DNA of 23,371 nt. It comes from Echinostoma caproni. Lineage: Eukaryota; Platyhelminthes; Trematoda; Plagiorchiida; Echinostomatidae. The stretch is taken from positions 1 through 23,371 of the forward strand of contig UZAN01000012.1 of the NCBI GenBank assembly GCA_900618425.1, in the 5' to 3' direction. Positions within the stretch are counted from its first letter, which is position 1. The number at the start of each line of letters is the position of its first letter. Shown here piece by piece: positions 1 to 9,712 of the stretch. Both the position numbers and the translations under genes were made by a program. The notes under the pieces are model-generated. The model made no database searches and was not told the origin of the DNA. It saw nothing but the letters and a program-made list of their open reading frames with translations.

Positions 1-736
1 CCTTCCGATGCACAGGAAAATCCCGTATACACGGATCAGTTTCCCGTTTTGCACGGCACTCTCTGAGTTCTTCCAATTCAGTTTTGAGTGTGCTGCGCTG
101 GTCCGGATCAAGATCCCTTAGGAACCGCACTGGAGTCCCCTTCAGCTTGTCGGTCCGTTGGAGTATCGCTTTGCCTTGATTTCTGCCCGAAGAACCACTT
201 TTAGAGGCCGCAGAGAATTGTCCTGGAGGGGTTTCGCAAGCCTGAATGCCGCTTTTACTCTGACTGATACCGCTGGTTCCACCTCGTCGCTATCAAACAA
301 GGTAACCATGTGCGACCTCAGGAGCTGCAGGGCGTGGTTCAAGCGAGCCTGGGTGGTGGTGGCCTCAGCCTCCGGAAGATTGACAACAATAATACACCGA
401 GATCTCGGAGGTAGTGTCCTCTGCTGCATAGGTTCCTGCGAATCGTGGGGCACCTCTCAATTGTCCGTGACATGTTCCATGCATCTTGCCTAGATGTCGT
501 GGACGAGAGCGCTGAGTATCTCCGTGGGGGCGATGCAGCAAACGATAGCCCTGCTCTTTTTCCGCCTGCTTCTGCTGCGGTTCAGCTGTAGGAGCTGCTT
601 TTGTAAGTGGAGCGGAAGTGACATCTGCATACGGCAGGGCCACTTTCACCACATTAGCCGGCGTTTTGGGGGTTAGAGAAGTTTTGGAAGTGGAGAATCG
701 CTTTCCTTGGAAGTAATGATCGAGCACCTGCAGCAC
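1..736 (-). pseudogene. LINE ORF1 (gag-like) relic, frameshifted, cut by window edge
   Basis: Decayed first ORF of a non-LTR retrotransposon, read leftward. Three frames must be joined. At 736-~540 the frame is Pro/Ala/Gln-rich (TPKTPANVVKVALPYADVTS), as in the linker of such proteins. At 453-~170 a second frame carries RSRCIIVVNLPEAEA, LFDSDE and RPLKVVL, which match the conserved core of trematode gag-like ORF1 proteins ('R-x-I-x-NLPE ... LFD ... FRLG ... RPLKVVL'). At 169-2 a third frame continues with RFLRDLDPDQRSTLKTELEE and KRETDPCIRDF, the usual next block, running to the window edge. The joints near 450-560 and 170 are frameshifts, so no functional protein is possible. The family match comes from remembered motif patterns, not a search. 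The exact LINE family (CR1-like or other) is not decided; this class of protein normally binds element RNA for retrotransposition. Confidence 0.65.
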
Positions 737-978
737 ACGATATTAAAAAATTGAGAGAGACATTTTTCTGGCCATTCGTATTTCTCTGCGTCGATTTGGA
801 TGCATTTCAGGCGTAGACACCCATCACACCCATTACAACGGAGCGCTTTGGCCCTGGGGACCAGAATCTTGTAGCCGGATACACACGTGTTCTTGGAAGC
901 CTCGCTTTTTTGAGACATTTCTGATTGAATAGATCCAGTTATTGCACAAAACAATAATAGAATAATCCAATTTATCAT
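673..978 (-). CDS. Candidate small secreted cysteine-rich protein
   Basis: Open frame of 101 codons from ATG at 978. Residues 1-19 (MINWIILLLFCAITGSIQS) have a short N region, a hydrophobic core and small residues before a plausible cleavage site, so they look like a signal peptide. Residues ~31-75 are a compact Cys/Lys-rich domain: CVSGYK, then C-x2-C-x2-C-x4-C around CNGCDGCLRLKC, then PEKC. Codon third positions are mixed and composition is protein-like. The final ~25 residues (FFNIVCCRC to LPKLL) lie where the LINE relic starts in another frame, so the true C-terminus may differ; a pyrimidine-rich AG acceptor (TTTTTTAATATCGTGTGCAG-like, ending at 728) sits there. A candidate intron at 1068-1125 lies upstream on the same strand. 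No family recognised; small secreted proteins of this kind occur among parasite effectors and venom-like peptides, but that role is not shown here. It may be a pseudogene truncated by the element. Confidence 0.4.
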   Translation of the reverse strand: MINWIILLLFCAITGSIQSEMSQKSEASKNTCVSGYKILVPRAKALRCNGCDGCLRLKCIQIDAEKYEWPEKCLSQFFNIVCCRCSIITSKESDSPLPKLL

Positions 979-1067
979 GTGGTGGAGAAAAACCGGTGTA
1001 CCGCAGTCAAGGTCTCTCGCTATGTTGTTTTTATCCTATGGTCATTTATGACTATTTAATTTTTGCG

Positions 1068-1125
1068 CTGGAGGGGATGTAACAATAACGGTCATATACG
1101 GTCAGATACGCACGTGAATACTTAC
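1068..1125 (-). other. Candidate 58-nt intron in the 5' UTR of the cysteine-rich ORF
   Basis: On the minus strand ACCG|GTAAGTATT (donor GT at 1125-1124) is a near-perfect 5' splice site. It is followed 58 nt later by TTACATCCCCTCCAG (acceptor AG at 1069-1068), a strong pyrimidine tract. Splicing would place 89 nt of leader before the ATG at 978. Short 5' introns are known for flatworm genes. A CATAAAA motif about 40 nt upstream of the donor could be a core promoter element. This is inference from splice consensus only. Confidence 0.35.
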
Positions 1126-1819
1126 CGGTATCATTGTTTTATTGAGCCCATTTAATGAGATTTTATGAGCTGAGATTAATGGTAAAGAAAATCATGGGAC
1201 AAATTAGAGGAAACAGAGCTAACCGTGCAGGGTCTTTCTGTCAAAGACAAAGGCATTTTGCCCAAAATCAACAGTTTCAATTTCAGAATGTTATTTTGGG
1301 GGACTGAAATGATTCGATTCCTCGTGTCACCGTAATGGTATTGCACGAGATGACTTCCTATACGACTGAGGGACTATACATTATGATGTGTTTTGAAGTG
1401 TCCTGCATCGAAGCACTAATTCGCCAATTTGATTGGCGCGTTAAATTTGCCCCCTGCTTACTGATTGTCATTTTGGATTTTCTTCCAACCGAAAAGCATG
1501 CTCATACACTAGTCATAATTACTCACATCATGAACCAAAACTCATGTTGATTTCTTCTCATAAACTTACCACTGCTTTCGCGGCCTTTTTCTTTCAGCAG
1601 AAAAATACCAGTGTGATTCTTGATTGCCAAATTGTGATTTTTGTCTAAGCCGATTATTAAAATTTGGCATCGCCAAATGGAACTGTTTACCATTTAGGAA
1701 TTAAATCTGCATGCCAATTCGTGCCAGATGAAGAATGAGTGGAGAAATTTGAACTTCAGCATATTCTTTGCAAAGCAAATAAACGATATTTCGCAATGCA
1801 TTGCAATCGAGATTTATAT
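1126..1819. other. No gene recognised
   Basis: AT-rich sequence without a convincing open frame. Short inverted repeats at 1422-1438 (CGCCAAT-TTG-ATTGGCG, which embeds a CCAAT box in both directions) and 1662-1678 (ATTTGGC-ATC-GCCAAAT) are visible, but 7-bp stems of this kind are expected by chance. The 71-codon plus frame at 1335-1550 has no supporting feature. Confidence 0.5.
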
Positions 1820-2400
1820 TCCTACTGAGGAACAGTGAGTGCTTTTCTTGAATCTCCCGCAAAGGTCTCATATGATTCGCTGATGAGACTGCTGCTTGAT
1901 CAAACTGGAAGGCGGGTTGCATCAACCGAAGCCAATGCTGAAGCCAGCTTCTTCTTACCTCTACGCCATGTCACAGTCTAAAGGCCGCGGTGTTTCTTCC
2001 AGCCTTGCCTAGCACGTGCGTAGAGAGCATGGAAAGGTAGACGATGGGCAGACCTATGCAATACCTGAACAAACCATCGGAGGCGGTGTAGAACGATTTC
2101 TTCCGTTAGAAAAAGATTATCAGTACCCAGCACACGACGATGAATTAGGTCACTGCTCACCCGATGTTCCCACCACACACGAGCAATGCTTCGGAGACAT
2201 CAGTGGTTGAATACAGAAAGACGATTAGCAGCCTCAGCGCGAGGGAGTCAGGTCTCGCAACCGTAAAACAAAACGCTACGAACCTTTCCCTAAGGGACAG
2301 TCGGACGTGATGGTGCATTCACTCCGCTTGTTTTAAATCATGGCTCGAGATTACAGAAGTCAGTATGTCAGAGGATTCTGAAACATCGTGAGGATCAACC
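1820..2400 (-). pseudogene. RTE-clade LINE reverse transcriptase, C-terminal relic
   Basis: Decayed 3' part of an RTE-type non-LTR retrotransposon polyprotein, read leftward. From ~2310: RSVLFYGCET, stop, LPRAEAANRLSVFNH, stop, CLRSIARVWWEHRVSSDLIH, RRVLGTDN, VLHRLRW, AHRLPFHAL, GWKKHRGL, stop, TVTWRRGKKKLASALASVDA, TRLPV, stop. This follows the family order '(S)VLLYG(C/S)ETWPLR .. RLSVFDHRCLRSIARxWWxHRVSN .. RRVLG .. LHRLRWLGHVLRM .. HRLPRRA .. GWKKxRGGQTMTW .. LASVGASRLPGW'. Most of it stays in a single frame with four stops, two of them TGA at conserved Trp/Arg codons, so decay is largely by substitution. Between ~2310 and 2400 VRLSLRERF and upstream traces fit 'R-D-x-x-LSxKGRVY' with a small deletion. 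The far end (ETL-REI-like, ~1870) fits 'WLETLxxMA' with one frameshift. Endonuclease and catalytic palm are absent: a 5'-truncated copy, as is usual for LINEs. Confidence 0.85.
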
Positions 2401-3363
2401 TCAAATAAAGATTATCCGAGAGCAACCGCAGTTAGTCCCAGCCCTAAACGTTCTGGCGTTCTACAGAATATTTTTCTTCTAAAACTGACCGATCGTGCTA
2501 CAGCCAAAACAACCACGGCTTTCTTCTGCCGTGTAATTGAGGGGTCATTACAACTGCATTGTAGAGCCTGTGAAAGGACCATTAATGCCCTATTCTTGGT
2601 CGTTCGTCTGCCATGAAAATCTTTTAAATCTACTGTGAAATTTGGTGCCTACTCCCTCACATTTACTATTTTCCCTCGATCACACCTGGCACATTAACTG
2701 AAGACTTCTCCTTCCCCAGTTAATTTGCTAGTGTGACTAGCATGTTTTTTCTCGAAGAAGTCACTAACGCACAAAGGATATTGGAAACATCTCGTGTTGG
2801 GAACATGTAAAGCATATTTCAAGTAATTATGCCATCATCGCTACGTTTTTTGTGCTCGTTACCAATCTCTTCATTGATGTTCCTGTAAGTCTTTTAAAAC
2901 AAACATGATAAGTCTTTTCGTGTCAGATTGTTGTATATTTCTCTCAAGCTTTCCAAAATTTGCGACTTTCCGCTAAAACATGTTCATGTCTTAATCTTTA
3001 GAAAATCAAGGAATACATCTTTACTCTATCCCCTTCCAACCCAAACCCATATATTTTATGCCACAACTCTTCCTAGAAACGTTTAGTTGAATATCTCGGT
3101 GTGGCATTAGACAAAATACGTCGATGGTACTTCCACTTATAAACTTATGGAATGAATTACACCATCTATACTCTCAGATTCCCAAACTTAGGTATCCTCA
3201 TGCTCAATAGACTGTGATTTACACTGTCGTCTGGCCCTGTATCACGTGCTTAATCTTACACTATTTTTATTGGCCTGCGAAAACAAGACATTATGGCTTT
3301 CCGTTATGACATCTCAATCGTAAGTCAAACCTATGGCATTCCCTTGATGAACTACTATAACAG
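2401..3363. other. No gene recognised
   Basis: AT-rich, no supported open frame on either strand. A 7-bp stem with 3-nt loop at 2726-2742 (TGCTAGT-GTG-ACTAGCA) and two GTAAGT strings on plus (near 2885 and 3318) have no coding context. It may be intron or spacer. Confidence 0.5.
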
Positions 3364-3823
3364 CTATGTATCTTTCGCGTGGCTCCTTGCGAAGACCTTG
3401 TGTTTGGTATTCTTTGTGATTCCATAGTCATTGTATGCTGTCTATTCAAACTCAAGTCACCCAAATCTTCCCAAAAGAGTACTTTAGAGAGAAATACTCA
3501 TATTAGACTCCAGCGCATAATCAGAAAAACACCAACCAAGGATACCCTACATGCCGATGATCAGCAGAAGTTAAATATTGAGAACGATACTTGAAAGTAT
3601 ACTACGTTAGCCACGATGAGGATGTCTGTTAAAGTCAACTCTCGTGGTAGTCTTTTGATAATACAGAGAGGCAGGTTTGAAATGGTGGAAGAGAACAGTA
3701 TTGATTTTCAGTTTATTCTTACCACTGAAAAATATCCGAAAGACTCTCCAGTAGCTTGTTTGCGTTTATGGGAAAGCAACAGGTCAATTAATGTTTTGGT
3801 GAATGCTGTATCTCACTCCCAAG
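3364..3823 (+). CDS. Candidate exon or pseudo-exon, one in-frame TGA
   Basis: One frame runs from an AG acceptor (TACTATAACAG, ending 3363; the tract resembles a branch point directly before AG) to a donor AAG|GTAATG at 3823/3824, broken only by TGA at 3592-3594. That is ~153 codons with one stop. The upstream half is basic (KLKSPKSSQKSTLERN, RLQRIIRKTPTK). The downstream half has an ATG at 3616 and reads like a folded domain (GSLLIIQRGRFEMVEEN, CLRLWESNRSINVLVNAVSH). About 60% of codons start with a purine, but the local strand is purine-rich too, so this is weak support. It could be one decayed exon, or an exon beginning at or near 3616. No family recognised. It ends in phase 1, compatible with the candidate exon at 7205. 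Confidence 0.25.
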
Positions 3824-4898
3824 GTAATGCCAGTTGACTTCTAGTAAAAAATAATCCTAACGGAGCACGAACGCCAGATCGTAGTATGCACAATAAAGTT
3901 ATGAAGCGGAATGTTCCGTATTTCTGCAACCATACCAAACGAAACCGACTAGCCTGAAAGCACTGTACGATCAAGCATTTAGGAAACGGAATAAACCATG
4001 AAGTAGAGCAAGTATAGCAATCATTTTCTCATCAATAAATTTTCGCTATTTGATAGATGGGAGAGGTAGAGTTTGTTAAATTGCCAACTAAAGCGTAACT
4101 AACCCACCTGAGATTTAGAACTACTGTCTGTTTTGCAGTCAATCCCTGCTTCTAACACATGCTTTTTATAAGCATGTCTATGAGAAATTTAAAATCTTTC
4201 CTCCGTCAAACATTTTATGAGACAATGAAAAAAACAGCACCATACACAATTGAAAAACACATAGAAAGATGAAAGCGGTGAAAACATGACAAATAGTTTC
4301 CCAAAATTAAACAGTGATTGATCGTTGCCACAAGCTTCTATCTCTGTTATCATCAAACCATTTAATAACCAACGTTTCATTATTACAATATATTGAACGA
4401 ATTGCGAAAAACCTTGACAAATATTTCCACAAAAGAGGAGCACGATTTGAAAATCAAAATAGTTTTCATTCGGAAAGCTAGCAGTTGGGAACTTTTGTTT
4501 CCCAATGCTTTTGATTTATCAAGTCTCAACGTTTATTGTCGTTGTCTCGTATGAAAGTATTTCTGTAGAAAAAACATGTTCGGACTCACCCGAATAGCTT
4601 CGTTTCTCCGAGATATTGCATATTGGGAGGATAATACAAAGAATATCACGAAACATGGTGCGAATAAGGAGATGGGATTAGGTCATTCATTTACCCTCCA
4701 ACTAACCAAGTAGACATTTTTATCCTGGGGAGTTGATTCCGTAGTTAATTTGGTATTTCATCTTTTCCTCCCTTTGGAAAGGTTTGACGCACATTAAAAA
4801 AATTTGAATTGCATTATTCACCGAGAAAGCCTCGCATCTAGCCAGTGCCTCTATGATTTTATCACATTCTCATACTAACTCTGTACCTCTTTACCTAG
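3824..4898. other. No gene recognised
   Basis: AT-rich sequence, possibly intronic. An 84-codon minus frame at 4189-4443 is rich in Cys, Phe and Leu, the composition expected of a chance frame in such DNA, and has no splice or promoter context. Near the right end TACTAACT (about 4873-4880) belongs to the acceptor of the next candidate exon. Confidence 0.45.
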
Positions 4899-5048
4899 CT
4901 CAAGATGGAAGATCTTCAACCTCAAATTGTTTGGAAGTTGGCATCTTTCCCACAAATATGTGAACTTGCTCAATTACCAGGCAAAATTGAGGTGCTATTT
5001 GTTTTATGGAAACTCCATTTCTACCCAAATGGATGTCCTTTTTAAGGA
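4899..5048 (+). CDS. Candidate 150-nt internal exon with strong splice signals
   Basis: The left boundary is textbook: a TACTAAC branch-point consensus, then CTCTGTACCTCTTTACCTAG, with AG at 4897-4898. The right boundary is AAGGA|GTGAGT with donor GT at 5049. Length is exactly 150 nt. Only one of the three frames is open throughout; it starts with 1 nt and ends with 2 nt, so the exon is phase-symmetric. It encodes about 49 residues including RWKIFNLKLFGSWHLSHKY and QMDVLFK. Another frame beginning at the ATG (4905) is open until TAA at 5043, so coding status is uncertain and a noncoding exon is possible. No protein family is recognised. The splice context, not the composition, is the reason for listing it. 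Confidence 0.3.
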
Positions 5049-5054
5049 GTGAGT

Positions 5055-7204
5055 AGTTCTTCCCCACTGATCATCCTAAGAGAGTCCTTGAGTGCTGGTG
5101 GATTCACCTTCCACGTTGTGAATGATATAGCATATCCAATAGCATCAAATCATTTAAGTCTAAAATTCATAAGTGTATTCACAGAAGCCACCGTTGCAGG
5201 TATCAGTGGTTTTCAAAATAATGTGGGAATATAGCAACTCACACAGCATACACTAAATACCTGAACAATCACTAATGCTGTTTATCAAAGGATTCAAATG
5301 AACTCCCACAAAATACTTGGATAGCCTGGAATGTACATACAATTGTTCCCAAATATCGCGTTCCACACCTGTCTCAACAGCAGGGTCTTCGAGCTATCTT
5401 ATCACAAGACCAAGTGACGATTTTTGTTAGTGTATGGGTATACGACCCGAAGAACATAATTATTCGAAATGCTCATTGTTAAAGCTATTCAGGGGTGAAA
5501 TACGTTGGGATCGGGAACGAGTGTTCCCTCGGAGTAAGTGTCCAATCTTTGGGAGAGCAGTCTCGGGGATGGGGTCATCATAAAAAACATCTTTCGTTGT
5601 ACAAGCAGTCTAGCTAGCATCCACTGGATATGTGCTTCTGCGTCACCGATTCACTTTTCACCTAGAATGAGTTTTAGCCATGAGATCTGCGGTGGGAGTA
5701 AGAGGTAGAATAGACCAAGCTCTATCAGTTAAACTAAGAACTGTTTTCAATGGAACGTGTAATAATGTCTGAACATCCTGATACTCTTTCACGTCCAATG
5801 ATTGTTCAAAATTTTATCTGATTTCCTTTTGCTTTTTTATCCACTACCTACAATTTAGCACGGTTCTCTGATCCAATTTATGATGTCTCAAGTCCGGTCC
5901 TTTTTGCATACTGTTTGATTCTAAGTGTCGATGAGATCAGATCGTCTTTTACACTTTTTCTGTGCATGTTAACGCATAAATTGTGTGGGAGTATCCGTGT
6001 TTCATTCATTTGTTTCCTTGTCGACAACAGATAGCTTTACTTTAACAGAATTTAGGCTAATATTAATCAATACCAAAACATGGGCACTTCGTTTTTCTTA
6101 ACCGTTTCTGGCACAGATAATCGATCGTAGTTGCTATTGGTTATGTAGTATTACAAACGTGCAAAATATACCCGGTACTAAGAAAGATACCACGCGAATA
6201 TAGGTAGGTCACATTTTTACTGTATCGTATGTGAATGAGGTCCAACGCAGTAGATTATGCTATGAATGTTAACTAGGCCAATGTCACTGAAACCATGACT
6301 GTTTGTACGGGCAACAAATCAATATGGTTGGGTGAAGTTGTCAGACTGTCATGCATCACCTAAAAGTGCATTTGATATGTGTGTGTGATTACATGTAGAC
6401 TACACACCTGAAGCAGAATACGTATACGTACGCAAAAAAATAAACTTCATGTACCAGGTTAGGTGAAAAATAATATTATTTAACTGTACTATATCTAAAT
6501 AACAAATGTTAATTTGCTGTTTGCGTTTGCAAGATGTCACTTATAAAGCATTCCAGAGATTTCAATGCCCAAATTCATTCTATTGGTACCCACTACACCA
6601 ATACACCAAACATATCATGCGTTTTAAAAGAGATAATAATAAAACTCTCGTAAATTTGAACCTGTATATTCAGTATGCTCTAACAGATCCCAAAATGTTG
6701 TTCTACTTCTCAATAATACCTGTCCCAATATGAAACTTTTCGTGATGTTTTCTCAGGTTTGCATATCTTACACTGGTCAACGTTAACCTTACGTAACCGC
6801 TTAGAGACAAATACTGCTGAACGAAATATACTCTCAGAGTGATCTGATCATATTCCACGAGAATCTTATCGATTTATTTGATCTCTATATCTCCGAGGTG
6901 CTTTACGCTCTCAACTTAAATGACCTTTTCATGGAAAATCACAGATTTGTCTGACCGGACAAATGCATAGTAACATGAGTATGTTTTAAAATCGATAGTT
7001 TAATACCCAATCACCGTAAATTTGTATTCGTATCTCTCAAAGGTGGATGTGCTCAAAACGAGTGAATCCATACCTAACGTCCCCTCTGATTTAATGATGC
7101 TGAAACCAGTACAACTGACAGAAATGTGACCCGGTAGAAAGGACAGATAAGAGAAAACCAAGTTTATAAAACCTCATCAAAATGAAATCGGTCTTGCCCG
7201 CTAG
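5055..7204. other. No gene recognised
   Basis: Over 2 kb of AT-rich sequence without a supported gene. Plus frames at 5049-5234 (61 codons; it starts on the GTG of the donor described above) and 6506-6733 (75 codons, aromatic-rich) are within chance expectation. No repeat longer than a few bases and no homology to the LINE relics was seen. Confidence 0.5.
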
Positions 7205-7385
7205 ATTTGAATTTACTAAAGGGCTGTATGTCTAATCGTCATAGAATTCGTTACAGAAAACTTTTAAATCTTGAGTTTATATGGATAATGCGAAATCCGG
7301 ATGAAAATAACTGTCATTTCATGAAATGGGATAACCTGCATAAACTGCTTTTTATCACTGAAATTGAGCAACAACTAAATTTAGT
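7205..7385 (+). CDS. Candidate internal exon, unassigned
   Basis: Open frame of ~60 codons between an AG (CTTGCCCGCTAG, ending 7204) and the donor AGT|GTAAGC (GT at 7386). Residues are charge-rich and ordered like a helical protein: RHRIRYRKLLNLEFIWIMRN, then HFMKWDNLHKLLFITEIEQQ. It starts with 2 nt and ends with 2 nt of a codon, so it can join in phase to the donor at 3823 and to the acceptor at 11721. The acceptor is only moderate. No family recognised; a chance frame remains quite possible. Confidence 0.2.
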
Positions 7386-7554
7386 GTAAGCTTATTATAC
7401 GAGTTTATTCACAAACCATTTCAATCACATTTATCTGGGGAAAATCAGGGTAGAACGTTTATTCAAACCGAGGTCGTTTCATCTCCCCAACATGGCCGCG
7501 GGATCATTAATGGCAATACAACTATGTGCCATTTAGGCAGGTGATCCGTAAGGA

Positions 7555-7562
7555 TGACGTCA
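7555..7562. promoter_or_regulatory. Palindromic CRE/ATF-type site
   Basis: TGACGTCA is the full cAMP-response-element consensus bound by CREB/ATF-family bZIP dimers. It lies in a small GC-richer patch (ATGGCCGCGGGATC at ~7491-7504). There is no TATA box or clear transcript start beside it, so a regulatory role is only possible. Confidence 0.2.
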
Positions 7563-7837
7563 CCGAATGGACAATGCTTGCTAAACCTTCTTTTTCTCAG
7601 TCACTCCCCCCTCACACTGAATTCATGCCCAAATGACCCAACTTGTATAACTCCATCGTGAAAGTTACACGCCACTCAAATTGTGCACCATACACCGTTA
7701 ATTGTAATAAACTGAAAACTGATTCATCAAAATTTTTCATCCGCCCATACTTCCTGGTTTGTTTGTTACTTGAATTCAATGAGCAGCTTAGACAGTTCAC
7801 CACAAGCAATATAACAAGAGATAGGACGACCGTGGTG

Positions 7838-8052
7838 TGTTCCCAGCTGAAATACTATTGGATGGGAAATGCATTCTTATCCCAGATAAAGTCTTGGTTT
7901 TGACGGAATATTTGTTCTATTCATCGTCGGAAAATAAACGTGTTTCCTCAAATCGGCATCTCACGGATTCAGCAAGTATTAATCCAACACATGAGTACAT
8001 ATTGGATCATTCACACATCGCTAATAATGAATATAATTCAATCCCCTCCTAG
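7838..8052 (+). CDS. Candidate C-terminal coding segment, unassigned
   Basis: Open frame to TAG at 8050-8052, with two possible acceptors inside it: TGTGTTCCCAG|CT (exon from 7852) and TTCTTATCCCAG|AT (exon from 7884). It encodes AEILLDGKCILIPDKVLVLT, YLFYSSSENKRV and a polar end with HEYILDHSHIANNEYN. Composition is balanced and charge-containing, unlike many chance frames here. Its phase does not match the donor at 7385. No AATAAA follows closely. No family recognised. Confidence 0.17.
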
Positions 8053-9451
8053 TAAAATTAGCTTTTCTTTTGCATCATACGCAGGTTGCACCCCAACTTC
8101 CGTTTCTTTAGAAATGCACGCTAGGCAAAACATCCTGTATGTGAAAACTCACATACGAAGCATTTGGTAACTTTTAGCCACAGGTTGAAATTAATCACGC
8201 AATTTATTATGTTTCATCCACGATTTGCAAGGTCGTTGACGGAGCTGCGTCGAGCGGTCATTTTATTTTGCCAGTCTGGAACCAGCCATTTATTCACTCA
8301 TGCCGTAAATACATAACAAAAATAGCGGTGCGTGGTGCATTGCAGTGCATTACACAGTTTCTCACAGGAATTGTTTGGAATTGTGAGTAAATAGCGACCA
8401 AGGTCCAGGAATGGATCTTTTTGTTTATTGTTTACTCAAACGAAAACTGGGCAGTTTCGATTGACCGATCGGATTTTCAACCACTGTCCACACAGTTCTT
8501 AAAACCTCCCTTGTACGGTCTGAAGTTTGTTTAGCATACAAAACAAATGAATTTAAAAGATATATTGCCCATTGATGATCATGGCAGGGAGAATCCAAAA
8601 CATTTGTCACAAAACTAGTGAATAGTGAATGGTAATTTATTAAGCCTGTTTATGGGTGTTTTGTCTCACCAGTATCACTTAGGCTCATCGAATGACGTAG
8701 GCCAGGATATGAAACAATTACAGAAGAATCAAATGAGACACGGACGACTCATATACTGGTTCGGACTACGTTTGTCTTGACGGTGGAGAGCTAAATACCT
8801 GTTTGGACATGAATATTTGTAATCATATTTGTTTTCATTCAAGACTATACATTTTTACTTTAAATACTGTCATGGAAAAAAACTGTTTTTTAACTGGATT
8901 TACGCATTTCTGGGGTAAATGCAACATTTATTCACTAATAATTCCTCGGGATAAATGTGCAGTTAGTGTATTTCATTTTCTGTTCTGATAATTCACTCAT
9001 TTCAAAAGAAGATAGAAAATAGTGGAAACACTTTCTCACGGCTCTTTTGTTTGTTGTCGAAAAACTAACACTTGCCTTTGAAGTCAGAAAATCAAAGGTA
9101 ACTGTAGGGCATTCATTTCTTTATCTGACACCTCTAAGAGTAGCGCCATTTTTACTTCAAAACATGCACTTTATGCTGCCCCTAGAGCGGTCATCAGAAT
9201 ACTGAACTGATCGAATGCGAAACAGGAGAAGGTATGCTGCATTCTATCGTCCACCACCATGCCCTTACCATCAAGGTGCGCTTTCAGATTCACAAGCTCT
9301 CGCACTACCGTTCATTGTGGTGAAACGCTCTTGATTCGATGGAAGTTACATGGATGTGTTAACTACCAGCTTACTTGTGGTACTTGACCAAAGTCATAGA
9401 TGAGAAATCCATACTACTTCGCAGCGGACAGTTAACTTGGAAATGTCGGAC
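8053..9451. other. No gene recognised; one weak minus frame
   Basis: Mostly AT-rich sequence. The minus frame 8425-8610 (61 codons from ATG: MTNVLDSPCHDHQW, DRTREVLRTVWTVVENPIG) has protein-like composition and an AATAAA overlapping its stop, but no other support. GTGCATT is repeated with a 3-nt gap near 8335-8351. A GC-richer patch at 9181-9480 could be a very old repeat, but no protein family could be read from it. Confidence 0.4.
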
Positions 9452-9630
9452 AACCGGTTGATGGCGTTCGTTTTATGGCAAACTTATGTTGCATGGTATG
9501 AGGTAGATTCTTTTGAGCATCCAGTAAAAATTCAATTATGACAACGTAGTAAATGTAAATATCGTTTTACTTCCTTTTTATTTATTGAATATAAATGTAC
9601 ACACAACAATCAGGAAGGGGGCCGCCGCCA

Positions 9631-9638
9631 TATAAAGG
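9631..9638 (+). promoter_or_regulatory. TATA box in a short GC-rich patch
   Basis: TATAAAGG is a canonical TATA element, here inside a GC-rich stretch (GGGGGCCGCCGCCA before, GCCTGGGAGGACGGTGG after, 9617-9657) that stands out from its AT-rich surroundings. If used, transcription would start near 9660 on plus. No supported plus-strand exon lies just downstream, so the function is unproven. Confidence 0.2.
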
Positions 9639-9712
9639 TTGCCTGGGAGGACGGTGGAGCGGTTCGTAATGCTTACGATACCTAACCCATTAACTTGTTT
9701 TCCATTCACAAG

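Noticed and set aside
158..493. Plus-strand open frame of 111 codons at the left edge
   Set aside because: Antisense to the gag-like LINE relic, whose minus-strand blocks have recognisable family order.
1309..1319. tRNA B-box-like string ATTCGATTCC
   Set aside because: No A-box or cloverleaf-forming arms at the needed distance upstream.
2016..2210. Plus-strand open frame of 64 codons
   Set aside because: It is the antisense shadow of the RTE reverse transcriptase relic on minus.
1422..2742. Three 7-bp inverted repeats with 3-nt loops (1422-1438, 1662-1678, 2726-2742)
   Set aside because: One to two such perfect stems are expected by chance in a window this long; no shared sequence between them.
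4893..5043. ATG-led plus frame reading MEDLQPQIVWKLASFPQICE
   Set aside because: Attractive at first sight, but only about 41% of its codons start with a purine and it is closed by TAA before the donor; the other frame is open across the whole exon.
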